DNA of 64,000 bases from Berberis thunbergii (lineage: Eukaryota; Streptophyta; Magnoliopsida; Ranunculales; Berberidaceae): contig QNQO01006993.1 of the NCBI GenBank assembly GCA_003290165.1, positions 248,001 through 312,000 of the forward strand, read 5' to 3'. The translations under genes were made by a program, and so were the position numbers. Position 1 is the stretch's first letter; every line of letters starts with the position of its first letter. Shown here piece by piece: positions 1-11,984 of the stretch. The notes under the pieces are model-generated. The model had not been told where the DNA came from. It searched no databases and worked only from the letters and a program-made list of their open reading frames with translations.

Positions 1-3000
1 TTGCCCTCCTTTGACTATGAATTATGTAAGTGGGACCTATAACTTTTGAATTTGACAAGTTACCTCCTCAATTTTATAGTTCTCAATTGAAAATATAATA
101 TGTAACTTAGAACTCCCCTGTGAATATTAAAAAAAAAAATCCTCCTGCCCCTAAGCCCCTAACATTGTTTAAAAAAAAAAATTTCAAACATGGCCACATG
201 CACCACATATTTATTATTCCAGTTTCAACCATTTTAATTCAATGTTTAAAATTGACCAATTCATTTATGATAATAAATGTCCAACAATATCTAATTGCTT
301 CCTCTATGATAGGTTGATGCATTTTTTGTCAGTTTGCCATGTTATGATATTAGGATTTCGTAACGATATTTTCATTTAAAGAATACAATTACAAAAATTA
401 CCAATGGAATTTTTTTTTACCCAAAACAAATATACAAAAGGTGACAAATTAACTACTATAGTTACATATTACTTTGTCAAAAGCGTCTTAATTATTTATT
501 ATTATTTTATTGAAGGTTGTAATCTATAAATAGTACCATATTAATTTTGATTTGTACTTTGTCCCCTCTTGATGAAAATCTTGGCTCCGCCAATATTCAA
601 ACCCACTTATTCCCGCTGAAAAAAAATGGCTGACGTATCAGTCCTCGCCCAATCATTACCTCCTCTACTCAAGCATCCATCCAGCTTGACTGCATAGGAC
701 ACCTGCAAAACTACCTCCTGCACATGGCAAACTTTCGTTCTTCTTAAGTGTCATTAGCTTCACGTATGAACACAGATCCAATGTGCTTTTGCCTCTCTGA
801 ATGTCCACTTCAAAACCCTCAGCCTAACTGAGATCACTAGAAACCTTCACTGAGGAAAATCTGACATCAATATTCCATCCGATGGAATTACACAGCAACT
901 TGCACCCTTCTTTCCTCCCTTCTGGAATGAAAATGATCCTCAATTGGGAACCTCAGTGAGCCCAATCTCTGGAAAACACCCATTAAGTTTGTTCATAGTT
1001 CAATCATGATTCATCACCTCTCCATTTCCATCTGCTAATCAATCCTCTCGCCCCTCTTGCTTTATTCAAAATCTCTGCTTACCATTTTGTTCTTGATCTC
1101 TCCAAATGAATGCTCGACGATTTTACCAACTAAACAAACAAGGCTTGCACTTAATCTTCATGCTCTAAAGAATAAGCTACACCAGTCCCACATGGAACAA
1201 CTGCTGAAGCACCAGAAGATTGAAGATGCGTTGAAAATTACTTAACTACCATGTGTAGCTGGAGGTTACAATGTGAAAATATTTATGCCCCTATTACTGT
1301 CTCTTTCCACAATACCAAAACTTATCATGATTACAACAACTGCTACAACAAAAACCACCACGAACATTACCACGACTCCACAACAACCCTCAGCAGTAGA
1401 GACAAGTACAGAAGACTCCTTGGGCACCTCAACAGGTAATTATGCTCTTGATTCTTCCTCATTACGTGAGAAAGAACCTCCGCTGCACTAGGAATTTTTC
1501 ACTAGCTGAAATCAGGTGCTTATAGTTGGCAAACTTGAAATTTAGGGTGCGAACAAAGAAACCTGGAACTGCTCATGTTGTTCCTTCTATTTCCTCAAAT
1601 AATTCATGTAAGAGTGATAAAAGTAACTGTTTGAAGAGTATCCATCTGACCATAGTATTTATCACCACAACTGCTTTTCACCTTGTTACAGATGAACATA
1701 GTTGTAAGCATATCATAAATCCTTGGACATTGATCGTTTGAAAAATGCATCTCCACTGAACATCTTACTTGTAGTATCCATACACTAAATAGCGGTCAAT
1801 CTATGGCTAAACATTGTTACGAAACCATCATCATAATGCTTTTTCGGGCAATGATTTATAATTTTAAGCAGAAAACAGCTATGAGAGGACTTCCTGGGGT
1901 ATTGCTCTAGGGTAAAATTTAGTAACAAAAACCAACACACTACCAATTGTTGTTGAAGAACCCATGGTAAAGCCAAGCTAATGGTGTCTCTAGCAGCAAC
2001 AATAAAGAAATCACCAGTCCCTTTCACTTTTCCTCCATCACATTTTCTTCTGCGACATTTTGTCCTTTCAACAACTTTGCTTTCAACCGCATCTTCTTTA
2101 CCATCCTTTACTTTGAACTTGACTCAACACTCATCCATACTACACTGTTGCACGCACTAAGAAACTTAACACTACTCTCCTGTCGTGACAATTTAAGTTA
2201 TTAATGCGGCGAAAAATCGCCGATCGCAATTTGGGGTTTGACGGAACCGAGTTGGGTGAAATCGGTTGCGGTTTAGCAGACATTGATTAATTGGCGAGTC
2301 ACCGATTAATTGGCCTAGCCGACACCGATTTATCGCTATGTATATAATAAAAACCTAAACTCAAGAAGAAGAGAGAAGGTGAAGATCTCTGGATGGCGAT
2401 GGCGACTAGATCTCTGGCTCTGGAAGGCGACAGCGACAACGATCTCTATCTCTCTTTTTCTCCCTTCCTTCAAATCAAATCATAAAGGTATGTACCACTT
2501 CAGCTCTAATTTCCCTCTTCCCTCTCCTCCCAGTCCCCATCCCACTCAGCCTCCCCTCTTCTCCTCCATCCCGTGTAGAATTCATATGGACTAGGGGAGC
2601 TTGTTGATTGTTTGTAGTGATATAGATTTTGGTTAAACAGAAATAGTTGATTGTTGTCGGAACAAATTGGATTCAGCTTGTTGTTGATGCTGAACTCCCA
2701 TCTTTCTGTGTATTTGACATTTTTGGCCTTCTGATTGAGAGCACTAATAATTGAACCTATCAATTTCTTTGGAAGTTTGTGATTATGCGTGACAAATCCA
2801 CACAATTTTCACGCACTTCAGTCATGACTTCCTTTATTTTTTGGTCCAGAATATATTGCATTTCCTTTGGATGTGAAGTATTTTTGTTTGTACAAAGTAG
2901 CCCCTCTAGAAATATCTTTGGTGCAAAGTAATATTGTTTACCTTCACGAGTTTGTGGGATAGGTAGGCTGGTTCTTCATGTTAAGTCTATTATCTATTTT

Positions 3001-3589
3001 GCTTCTGAATATTTGTCTTGGTAGCTTGGCTGTTAAAACAATCTTCAATTGTCTTTTAGTTTCTTTTCTTTTTAAGTAGTTTGGCAGATAATTAGTAAAG
3101 TTATATAATTACAAATTTATACCATTTTGATTAATTATTAATTTTTGTAATTCATGACTATGATTAATTTTAAAAACATATACTTCGAAAAAATTGACCG
3201 ATTAAATCCAACTAATCTCTATTCATCTCACTTAATTGTAATTCGGTATTGGACCGCACTGCGACCGCTTTCCGATTTAACTGCATAGGTGACGATTTCC
3301 TAAAAACTCGGCTCTTTCCTTAATCCATTCTAATATCTTCAACCTTTCACACTCCACATTGAGTTCAACAAGGTATCTCCGATCCTCATCCCCAAATTCG
3401 CTACAAAAAGCTTTAGCTCTCCCACCTCACTTAGTAAGTAGTCCAAGTGAAGATTCTTAGTATGGACTTGTGTTACAATTGCGAGCTGTACTAGAATAAT
3501 ATTGGAATGATATAGACTGGATAAAAGTGAGATTTGTTCAAAAATATTTCTCAGCTATTGAAATAATAGAAAGGGTTAAGCTGACTTAC
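1..3589. other. AT-rich flank with no gene I can support
   Basis: No ORF here has a recognisable domain. The ArfGAP gene to the right should continue into this stretch on the minus strand, because its C2 domain is unfinished, but I could not find the expected exon. Around 3318-3420 the minus strand reads as a short charged, coding-like stretch that I cannot assign. Around 2190-3300 the base composition shifts and there are scattered CpG-rich words, which may mark an unrecognised insertion. A small plus-strand ATG frame at 2393-2485 follows a TATA-like word but has no family match that I know. Confidence 0.4.
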
Positions 3590-6500
3590 CAATTTTAAAG
3601 GTGGAATTGGTTCAGGAATAGATAGCATCAACTTTTCGTTCCAGATTGGATTCAAGTTGCTTTTTATAACGCGTGTTTTCATCGACTGCAATGTATATGA
3701 ACTTCCAGTTACTAATCAATTAATTTTGTTCTAGTTCGAGATGAAAACAATGAAAGAAGTTGTCAAGGGAAGAGACTTACTTGGTTTCCCAGAGAAAGAA
3801 TAACGTAGGGATCGCTGGTCATCACGTCCCTTACGGCTAAGTTGGTTCCACGTACAACATTGATCTTAATCAATCCAATAAATTCAATCATGCCAGGCTA
3901 TGAAACAGGTATCAAAGTGGTAAAATTAGTTCAATATAGAAAACTGAATACTAAAATATGAGAAATTGGAATTAAGTCCAGCAAACATAATGTATTTTCA
4001 AGATACGATAAATGATCATACTGATAAGTTATTATTATTGCTTGGTTGACCCCTTTTTGTGGCCTTAGTATCAGGCTCTTTCCTTCTCCAACTGTTGCGA
4101 AATGCTTGACCTAGCCCTTGAATACGGCTAGGGGTGGGTTGTTTTTCGTATTGTTTCTTGAGTTGGTTAGTAGCAGAATAAATACTCCTGTATGGCGAGA
4201 TCATTGTTGGTGGGGAACGTGTGATATTACTGTTTAAAAACTGTTGCTGCTCATATTTTCTCCTGGATATTTCAGAAAGCAATGTTTTAATTAAGAATGC
4301 TTTCATCTGTTACACATAGTTCAAAAATATATGACAAACTTTCTACCTGATGAAATCAGCTCGCTCCTCTATAGTGGAATCTGGTTTTGGTTTTCTGATA
4401 TTATCTGGAACAAGGGCTTCATATTTCATGTTTACCAAAGAATTCCCACCCATTTCCATCAAAGTGTCAACTTGTTCATCTGTCCATTCATCTAATTTCA
4501 CCGATAGAACCTGGGTCACAAAAAAAGTACACAAGACATTACTCCATTAGAAACTGTTTTCAATTAATCCAATTCCAACTTTGAGAAAAATAAGTATTCA
4601 CTAAAGTAAAGTTAAACTTTTAAAGAATCAATTGAAAAATAAGAAAGAACAAGCTAAGTTTTCGACAAGAGCATGTTGCAAAGACTGAAACCATTATAGA
4701 AGTTATAACCATTTAATGTGTATGGAATATTCTTTTCCATTAAACTCCAGAAGAGATCCGTCATTATCAACTTCTGAGAACAAGAATTAAAGTCACCTTA
4801 TTTTGAGGGCATTTGTATAAGTGAACAATAGATATTACAAAATACTTTCTAAAAGGCTTCACACATACATTCGCCTATTTCTAAAATTCCATTACAGGAA
4901 CAATATCTAGTATAAAGACTACTTTACTAGAGGGTGGTTTAGGGGTTTTCCATCTAATCTAATTTTCTTAAATTTAAAATTTATTAATGCCATTAAACTT
5001 ATATTTGAAAGGCAACCTTGAAAGCGTCAAGGTCCTAAAATTCACATATTCCGTTTTGACATGCAAGAGTAAAAAAAAAAAAAACACATTAACTTACACG
5101 TTGCATGTGTTCAGTTTTATATAATGTTAAGACAACCTCTTCTTTTAGAATATCCGATGGAACAGAATCAATACCTTTGATATATGTACTCCAAGACTTC
5201 GATGAATGCCTGAACATTTTATGCATATAAATACTCCAAGACTCAGTGACCTGATCTTCAACAACTGATTTGTTAGGAAAAACTGCAAATGTAAGTGAAG
5301 CATGGAATCCCAAAAGGTGGGGGATTCATGAGCAACAATCTATATCTATACTTTGTGTCTTTAAAGATGAAAAACATATATAGAAGTCTTCCTTGTCTAC
5401 ATTAGTCATTGGACTGATGATGAACAATTGCTATTTTTTGCCAAAAAGGAAAAGACACAATGGGCAGACCAGGTCAGTAATCAAATTGATACACATGCAC
5501 ACAATGGATAGTGTAAACAAACAATCAAGTATCTATACATGTGAAGGAATTGAATATTGACTAAACTAATAACATTACAACCACAAATCCATAGACTCCA
5601 CTGAGAAAGGTGCAAATGCATCACAAGAAAAGAATCCTTTCCATTTCTTGTCTAAATGCATATTGGTACAAGTGTAACTTGTTGTCAAAGAAATATACGT
5701 TGTATTACATTCTGCAGGGATCTATATGTAAGTCTGCAAACCTCTCTTATTACATAAAAATATACATAAGGTAAACAATGGATTGTTCCTTCTCTCTTTC
5801 ATTTCAACATTGTTTTCTTTCTTTTCTCCATTCCTCCACTTTTGATACGACGCTCTCTTGGATTGTAACAACGTGTTAGAGCAAGGTGCATGGACTCTAA
5901 CTTGTAAGTAAAGCTCTAGAGTAAGGTGGTGTAAACTCTAGTGGGTGAGAAGATTGGTTTTCTGGGTATTTTCATGGTGACTATATAGTCACAATTTAAC
6001 GGACACACTTGTGCCTCATCTTCTGCATAGGCATGCAATGGGTCGGATTCAATTCGAGTCTGTCACCGAATCGAACAATCCTTGGGTCCGGTTCAGGTCT
6101 ACCTGCAGTTCCCTATTTGACCTATAGTCAGGCCCACCAGTGTGTAGAGGTTTTTTTTGTCCTTTTATAGAAGTAGAAGTATTTTTGTTTTGTTTCTACT
6201 CAATGTGGAACTAAAACAATTAGAAAACCTTGTGATTTGCAAAAGTGGTATCTCATTTCCTTTCTTCCTTAGATGATGTGGACAAACTTTTACAATATTA
6301 TGCACAGCTATGTATAATATTGGGTTCTCAGTTCAAGTTAGTTCGGTTCTATATCCGAACCATTAGGGTCGGTGCCATGTAGGTACCCATCAGTTTGGGC
6401 CAAATTGCCATGCTTCTTCCACAGTAGCCTTTTGCACAGGCAGGCATATGGGAGGCAATTAATTGGATCAAGATGATGAAATATCATTTTGTATCAACCC

Positions 6501-9500
6501 AATAAACATGACAAACGGGTGGAGGAGAGAAAACATAAACATGATGACCCTTTAACCGGTAAAGTTGAATGATTGCGTTGTATGACACGATTAATTCGTA
6601 TTTGGCGAACATGAGTAGTTCTTGATGAGATCACATTCAATATTTAACAATGAACTAGACATGAATATTAATGAATGATTGAAAAAAAAAATGGTAATGA
6701 TAAGAACTTACACCCATTTAGGATCTGGAGAACCACAGTCTGCACAAATCCTGTTCCCAGGCTGACATAGTAAATCCTCCAACCTTTCAAGTGGACCTGC
6801 CAATACAAATATAAGTTCGACTACCAAAATCAATGGTTGAGTGTTTTAAACAAATGGGTATGGTGCGTATGTATCCATCCTGACATCTAAATTATAAGAA
6901 GTAATTGCGAATGAAAGAAAGAGAGAAACCTGAAGAATGACTGAAGAACATGGCTGCAGCAGATGTGAGATTGTTCAAATATACTATATTCTTTTTTTCG
7001 ATAACATTCATTATATTTATACCATTATATATAATAATCAAAGACGAAGAAAACGATGAAGATGAAGGCAAGAGAAGAGAGCACAGTGCAGAGATCCCTC
7101 TCTCATTGTTCTCCTGTTCTCTTTTCTTCTCTTCACTTCTCTCTTCTCTCTTCCTTATTTATTTGTACATTGGTTTTGACCATTCGTTCCATTGAGAATT
7201 AAGTACTTGTTAGGTGCAAGCAATAAACGGAGCGAACCAACCAGGTCTCCTCGACCCCACCCATCACCCCTATTTTGCTGTCAAATTGCAAAAGATAAAA
7301 AATGCTCCACATGGGCATCAAATTCGATCTCACAAGTCATAGAGCATTTTAGACTTTGATCCCTATAAATGATGTTCTCATTAAGGGTGGGCATCCATCG
7401 ATTCCGATTCCGATTTCGATTCCATCCCATTCTCGTCCTGTTTCATCTTGATTTTTTGGTTTTTTTTTATTGATCAATCTCATCCCGATTCCGTCTCGTC
7501 CTGATCTAAAGTGGAATGATATTGAGATGAAGATTTTCAATCTCGCCTATACCGTTCCGTTTCGAATTGATTTATTTTAATATTTATTTATTATAATATA
7601 TCTATGTACTTTGTTGATTAAAAAGTGTAATTAAGTGGGTGGGTTCATGTGGGGTTAGTTGTTTTTTTTTTGGATAAAACATGATGCATTTTAATTAACC
7701 TGATTACAATAAAGTTGTCCGACCATAGTTGCCAACTCGTGAGCCTTTCGGTTAAGGTCATGAGGAATAAGCTTACAAACCCATTCAGAATTCAAAAGAA
7801 TGAGAGACTTAATATTACATATAATCGGACGTCACATCCAACAATAGTTCGTCCGCATCTCTCTTGAATTATTCTTACCATCCTCTAGATTAGTTTGCAA
7901 AATAGAATGTGGAGCTCCAGAGTCCCCCAACAAAAAGCCTGCCCTCCAGTTACGAGCTTGTTTGAAAATCTTCAAGTTCTTGAGAGACAAGTTAAGAAAG
8001 TTAGGGTTTGATTTTATATAATTTTTTGGGGTAATGAGTTTAAGGTGTTGTTCATATGCATTGATTATGATTTTATGAATGGAGGTTTAATGGCGATTAT
8101 GTTTTTTGGATTTTTAGGTGGATTTGGGTTTGAATTTATTGAAATCAATCATAATGTATGAATTGTAGTTGTGGAGATACTTTCTTGAAGTACTAGAATC
8201 AGTTTAATACCTACTCATCCAGTCTTGTCTTGAACCCATTTGGGATAAGATGAGGTCGATACCGTTTCGATTCCAAAGGAGCGAGAGGGGATCAGAATGA
8301 GGTTCCATCTCGTCCCGTGCCCACCCCTAGGTCTCATTGTCTAATCCTCCATTAAAAACAAAAAGACATCCATGTGTCAGACTCCTATCCTATGAATGGA
8401 CAAGGATCAAGGATGTATTTTTCCATTCACTTTAGCTTGCTTATTGAAAACACCCAAACTCAAATCTTATATTGAATGTTGATATGAAAGGAAATCATGA
8501 ATGTTGATATCAAGGCTCTGAAAAAATTGCCTATTGAACTCATTTTATTGGTAAGTTTAATTAAACTTTTTAACATATGAATGATGTCAAAGATAACAAT
8601 ACTAGATGAAAATGGAAGCTTTGAAACACTTGGGACTCAAACTCAAAACTGGCGCAAAATATCAAACCTAAACGCAAATGAACCCTGCCCTATATTTTTG
8701 GCTAACCTTTGACAAATTACTATTTATTTGTTACTATTACTTCCAAGGGAGTGGTATGCCGAATGCATGTTAATATCTATTCAAACTTCAAGAGCAGTAA
8801 GAAAAAAATGTCGAGTACTAGTATAGTAGTTATAACTACAAATAATATACGAATACCAAAGACCATGATGAAATAAGATTATTGAGATTGGAAATAAAAA
8901 TGCACAACATACCTATGGGAGATAGTTGCTCATCGCATTTCCAATTCGTTGTGTGGTCCAAACACAAGAGATCAAATAGGCAAGATCCTGATCCTGCAAA
9001 TGCAACTATAGATTTAACAAACAATTTACCTCATTTGTGTAATCATAAAATAATATAATGATAAAAAAAATTAATACAACATATTTGCAAATATTTTTAA
9101 CTCGATATTAGGTTGTTTTATGTTATATTGTTTTTCCCACATCGATCAAGTGAAAATTTAAAGTGTACATTTTCATTCTTCTAATACAAAAATCTAGCCA
9201 TCAAAGGCATGTGAGTTCCAAACAATTTTTTTTGTCAATCATAGTCTAAGGACAAATTGGAAAGTTGAAATGTCACTAGTGAAAAATCTGAGTGTCTGAG
9301 GGGTATGTTAGATTTCAAATTAGTGTTCGGGTGTGTTTAATAAACTTAATTTCTTAAGTTCCACTTAGTTTAGAAGTATATATATATATATATATATCTG
9401 TGTGTATGTGTGCAATGTCATGGATACAAATAGAACACATTGTTATGCTTGTATGTCGCCAACAACTATCGTGCACATACATTGTCATGTTCATATCTAA

Positions 9501-9950
9501 AAAAATATTTTCTTAAATTCATTAATTTCTCATAATTTCTTAAATGTATGCCGTCCCTTACTTTTTTGACATTTTCCTCATCGCATACAAAAAAATTAGC
9601 ACCTTCTTTTGCACCTAGAGATCATGATAAATGCATGCATTGGGTATATAAGATTTTATATTATTCTATTATGTATCAAGTGAGATTTTTAAACTCGTCA
9701 TTTAATCAAAAGCATAAGATACTATCAACATTTCAAAATGTACGTCCACTTGATTTCGGTATTATATTTATTTTTATTAAATTTTATTCCATGAATACTC
9801 GAGTTAGAAATAGTATAAATAACATGAAGAATAAAACATCCATTTCCACCCAAAAAATCATCATTAATTTTGGAATATAATTTATTTGTTGAAAAATAAA
9901 AGATTACCTGAAGAACTATGGGAATCAAGATTTTCTTGCCGGCTACTCAT
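3590..9950 (-). CDS. ArfGAP and C2 domain protein, AGD11/12/13-like, partial (C-terminus missing)
   Basis: Plant ArfGAP of the ZAC/AGD class. The family stimulates GTP hydrolysis on Arf GTPases in vesicle traffic and binds lipid through a C2 domain. I rebuilt nine exons on the minus strand: 9950-9908 (ATG), 8993-8913, 6953-6930, 6796-6712, 5250-5175, 4510-4347, 4262-4022, 3897-3781 and 3685-3590. Each has GT-AG borders and all phases match, giving 309 codons with no stop. The ArfGAP zinc finger spans exons 4-5 ([12 protein letters not shown], then [12 protein letters not shown], a CxxC-CxxC pattern with the conserved R). Exon 6 has [10 protein letters not shown], exon 7 the FRNSW linker and exon 8 the C2 start ([13 protein letters not shown]). 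Exon 9 stops after PEPIPPLKL with an intact donor, so the rest of C2 lies outside the window or is lost. The 24-nt exon 3 can be skipped in frame and is the least certain. Introns hold TE insertions. Confidence 0.85.
6030..6416. repeat. possible hAT-like MITE in an ArfGAP intron
   Basis: The left end reads GGCATGCAATGGG and the right end, reversed, AGCATGGCAATTTGG. This resembles hAT terminal repeats with an internal GGTTCGG/CCGAACC-rich body. The flanking 8-mers (TCTTCTGC and TCTTCCAC) match only partly, so the boundaries and the call are tentative. Confidence 0.3.
7383..8330. mobile_element. non-autonomous hAT-like element in an ArfGAP intron
   Basis: The ends are AAGGGTGGGCAT on the left and, reversed, CTAGGGGTGGGCAC on the right. 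They are flanked by an imperfect 8-bp duplication, TTCTCATT (7375-7382) and GTCTCATT (8331-8338). An 8-bp duplication with a GGGTGGGCA terminus fits hAT. The body is rich in CCGATTCCG and CTCGTCC words near both ends and has no transposase. A LINE 3' fragment lies within it. It sits between exons 2 and 3 of the ArfGAP gene. A fragment with similar wording occurs at about 54354-54440. Confidence 0.65.
7661..7990 (-). mobile_element. LINE (L1-type) 3' fragment with RNase H-like tail
   Basis: Read on the minus strand, this contains the coding relic [17 protein letters not shown], which matches the end of the RNase H-like domain common in plant L1 LINEs. It finishes at a T-run on the plus strand (7662-7671), which is a poly(A) tail on the minus strand. 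The 5' part is missing, as expected for truncated LINE insertions. It is nested in the hAT-like element. I saw no clean target duplication. Confidence 0.55.
9377..9397. repeat. (TA)n microsatellite
   Basis: About ten TA units, followed by a short TG-rich tract. Confidence 0.9.
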
Positions 9951-10330
9951 CTTTGTAAGAACATTATTAGGTTGTTCCCCGCATTGCAGGTCCCAATCGA
10001 TTTTGGAACAAATAATGTAAACAATTTTATTTATCTTTATCTTTTCAGTAGAACATCATTGACATGAACATCAACCCCAAATTAACTTAGCTATCATTTC
10101 AACCTTAACATCTTCTTCTCGTTGCGAAATAACCATCTGTCCTCTCACCTCCTTCTCTAACTCAATAAATCAAATAATGCAAATTGGTACCTATCAAAGA
10201 ACACATCATGAACAAAATTTAAAATCTTGCTATGAAATCAAAAAAGAAAATAATCTTTGAAAACATATTAACCAAATGATACCTTTATTTAATAGGGAGG
10301 GGAGAATTACGTACGAGGAGATGATGACAT

Positions 10331-10372
10331 TGAAGAAGAAGAAGAAGAAGAAGAAGAAGAAGAAGAAGAAAA
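10331..10372. repeat. (GAA)n microsatellite
   Basis: A run of GAA triplets on the plus strand. It produces polylysine and poly-phenylalanine/serine frames that are not genes. Confidence 0.95.
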
Positions 10373-10915
10373 TCATGAAATTTGAAATCAACAACAATAA
10401 CTGGTTGTCAATGACTATGTCGAAATTTTGGATCATTGTTTTGTTGTTCTTTGCGTTTACTTTGGTAAACAAATGAGGATTACACGATTGCCACAAGAAA
10501 GTCAAGCCGAATATTCAGGACAAATTAACAAAATGGACCCTTTAATAGGAGAACATTTTGCTCCTTGGGCTAAAGACTCTTTGGTTTATATGCTAATGAA
10601 AACATGCCATATGGCAAATAAAAACAAACGTGATCATTTTCAGCAGCTTCTTTTATTGTCAAATATTAGTTAGTTTTAAAATGATCCTTATCTTAAAAAC
10701 TCATGATATTAAATTATTAAAAATATATTTTACTCACAACTTTATGACTTAGTTATATAATTAGGTGCATCACCTTCCTTTCCTAAATCAATTTAGTGTA
10801 ACTCAAGAGTCACTATTATCTTATCAAATTCATTTCCTAGGAATGATTTAATCCTATCAATATAGTTTTGAAGATCCATATTAAATTATTTATTTAAATG
10901 TAAATAAGTCAAGCC

Positions 10916-11042
10916 AATGGGGTTCCAGTTTAGCGGTAGGCTTGTGGCGAATGACATCACAGGTCCAGGGTTCAAACCCTACCAGTGGTACTGGGTGGGA
11001 GTGTTTAAAGGATAATTTTTTTTAAATAATAAATAAATAAAT
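10916..11042 (+). mobile_element. tRNA-derived SINE-like unit
   Basis: It contains an A-box-like word (TAGCGGTAGG, near 10933) and a canonical B-box-like word (GGTTCAAACCC, near 10969). These are followed by a short unrelated body and an A-rich tail of AAATAAATAA type ending near 11042. That order, pol III promoter head then A-rich tail, is the layout of plant SINEs. The flanks are similar but not identical, so the target duplication is uncertain. Confidence 0.5.
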
Positions 11043-11773
11043 AAGGCAGGCAAATTAGTTATTTCTGATTTTTTAGACTTTTATTTGAGAAGTAATGATA
11101 TACATGAGAAAGAACATGATTTGAAAAATATATACATATAGTAAAAACAAACCTTCGTTTTTTTTTTCTTCTAAAGCTAAAGATCGTGTTACGAATGATA
11201 GTTTAATATCACTAAAAATCCCAAAAGTATCTTCCCTTTGCCAAGTCATTTATAATTGCTACATGGTTGTTTATATATTTAGCCGTGATGCTAAGAGCAA
11301 AGTTTTATTCTTTGATGGTTAGTGACAAATTTTTATGTTTGCATTTAAAGATGAATGATGCTCGAACGACCTTCACTCGATAAGATAAAGGGATAAAATT
11401 ACTAGTTCAATTTATTATTATTATTAATAATTGTACTAGTTAAAAAAATCCATTATAATTGAAAAATCCATTTTAAATTAGACACTTTGATTTTGTAAAT
11501 ATCCCAAAATATTGTCCTCGATGTCCTTAACTTTGACATCAGACCAGATATGCACTTAAATAAAGGAGATCCATAAAGAGAGACGAGAAATAGTTTCGAT
11601 CAAAGTCATTTCTCAAGCGAATGAGTCTTGCAAATTATTCACTAAAAATGATATCAGTACCGTCACCTCAACCAATGGATTGTAGTTACAAGCACCACAT
11701 TATTCTATTGAAGCCCCACATAAAAATAAAAATAAGAAAAATAATAAAAATAAAAATAAGGAAAATAAATAAA

Positions 11774-11778
<5 letters not shown>

Positions 11779-11813
<35 letters not shown>
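11779..11813. repeat. (AAT)n microsatellite
   Basis: About twelve AAT/ATA triplets. Confidence 0.9.
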
Positions 11814-11814
<1 letters not shown>

Positions 11815-11931
11815 GGTTAGAACTCCACGTGTGGACGTGATAGAAATGAAGAGAAGGGTAGTGCATCACATTTATGTAGGAAGATGAGGAATTTTTTTTA
11901 GAGATTATTTATTTATTTATACATATTATTT

Positions 11932-11984
11932 TCTGTGTGTGTGGGTGGGTGGGTGGGTGGGGGGGGGGGGGGGGGGGGGAGGGG
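11932..11984 (+). repeat. GT/GGGT/poly-G tract
   Basis: GTGTGTG passes into repeated GGGT units and then a run of about 20 G. Several G-runs in a row could form a G-quadruplex on the plus strand. The exact length is likely to vary or be misassembled. Confidence 0.85.

Noticed and set aside
5089..5313. 74-codon minus-strand ORF as a separate small gene
   Set aside because: Its central part, in another frame, is exon 5 of the ArfGAP gene ([12 protein letters not shown]). The ORF itself is a shadow.
10230..10505. Poly-Lys and poly-Phe ORFs on both strands
   Set aside because: Made by the (GAA)n microsatellite. They have no domain and no codon structure.
10428..10673. 81-codon plus-strand ORF as a gene
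   Set aside because: Overlaps the microsatellite-derived frames, no recognisable domain, no splice or promoter support.
10916..10995. A functional tRNA gene
   Set aside because: A- and B-box-like words are present, but the sequence does not fold as an acceptor-stem-closed cloverleaf by eye and has an A-rich SINE-like tail.
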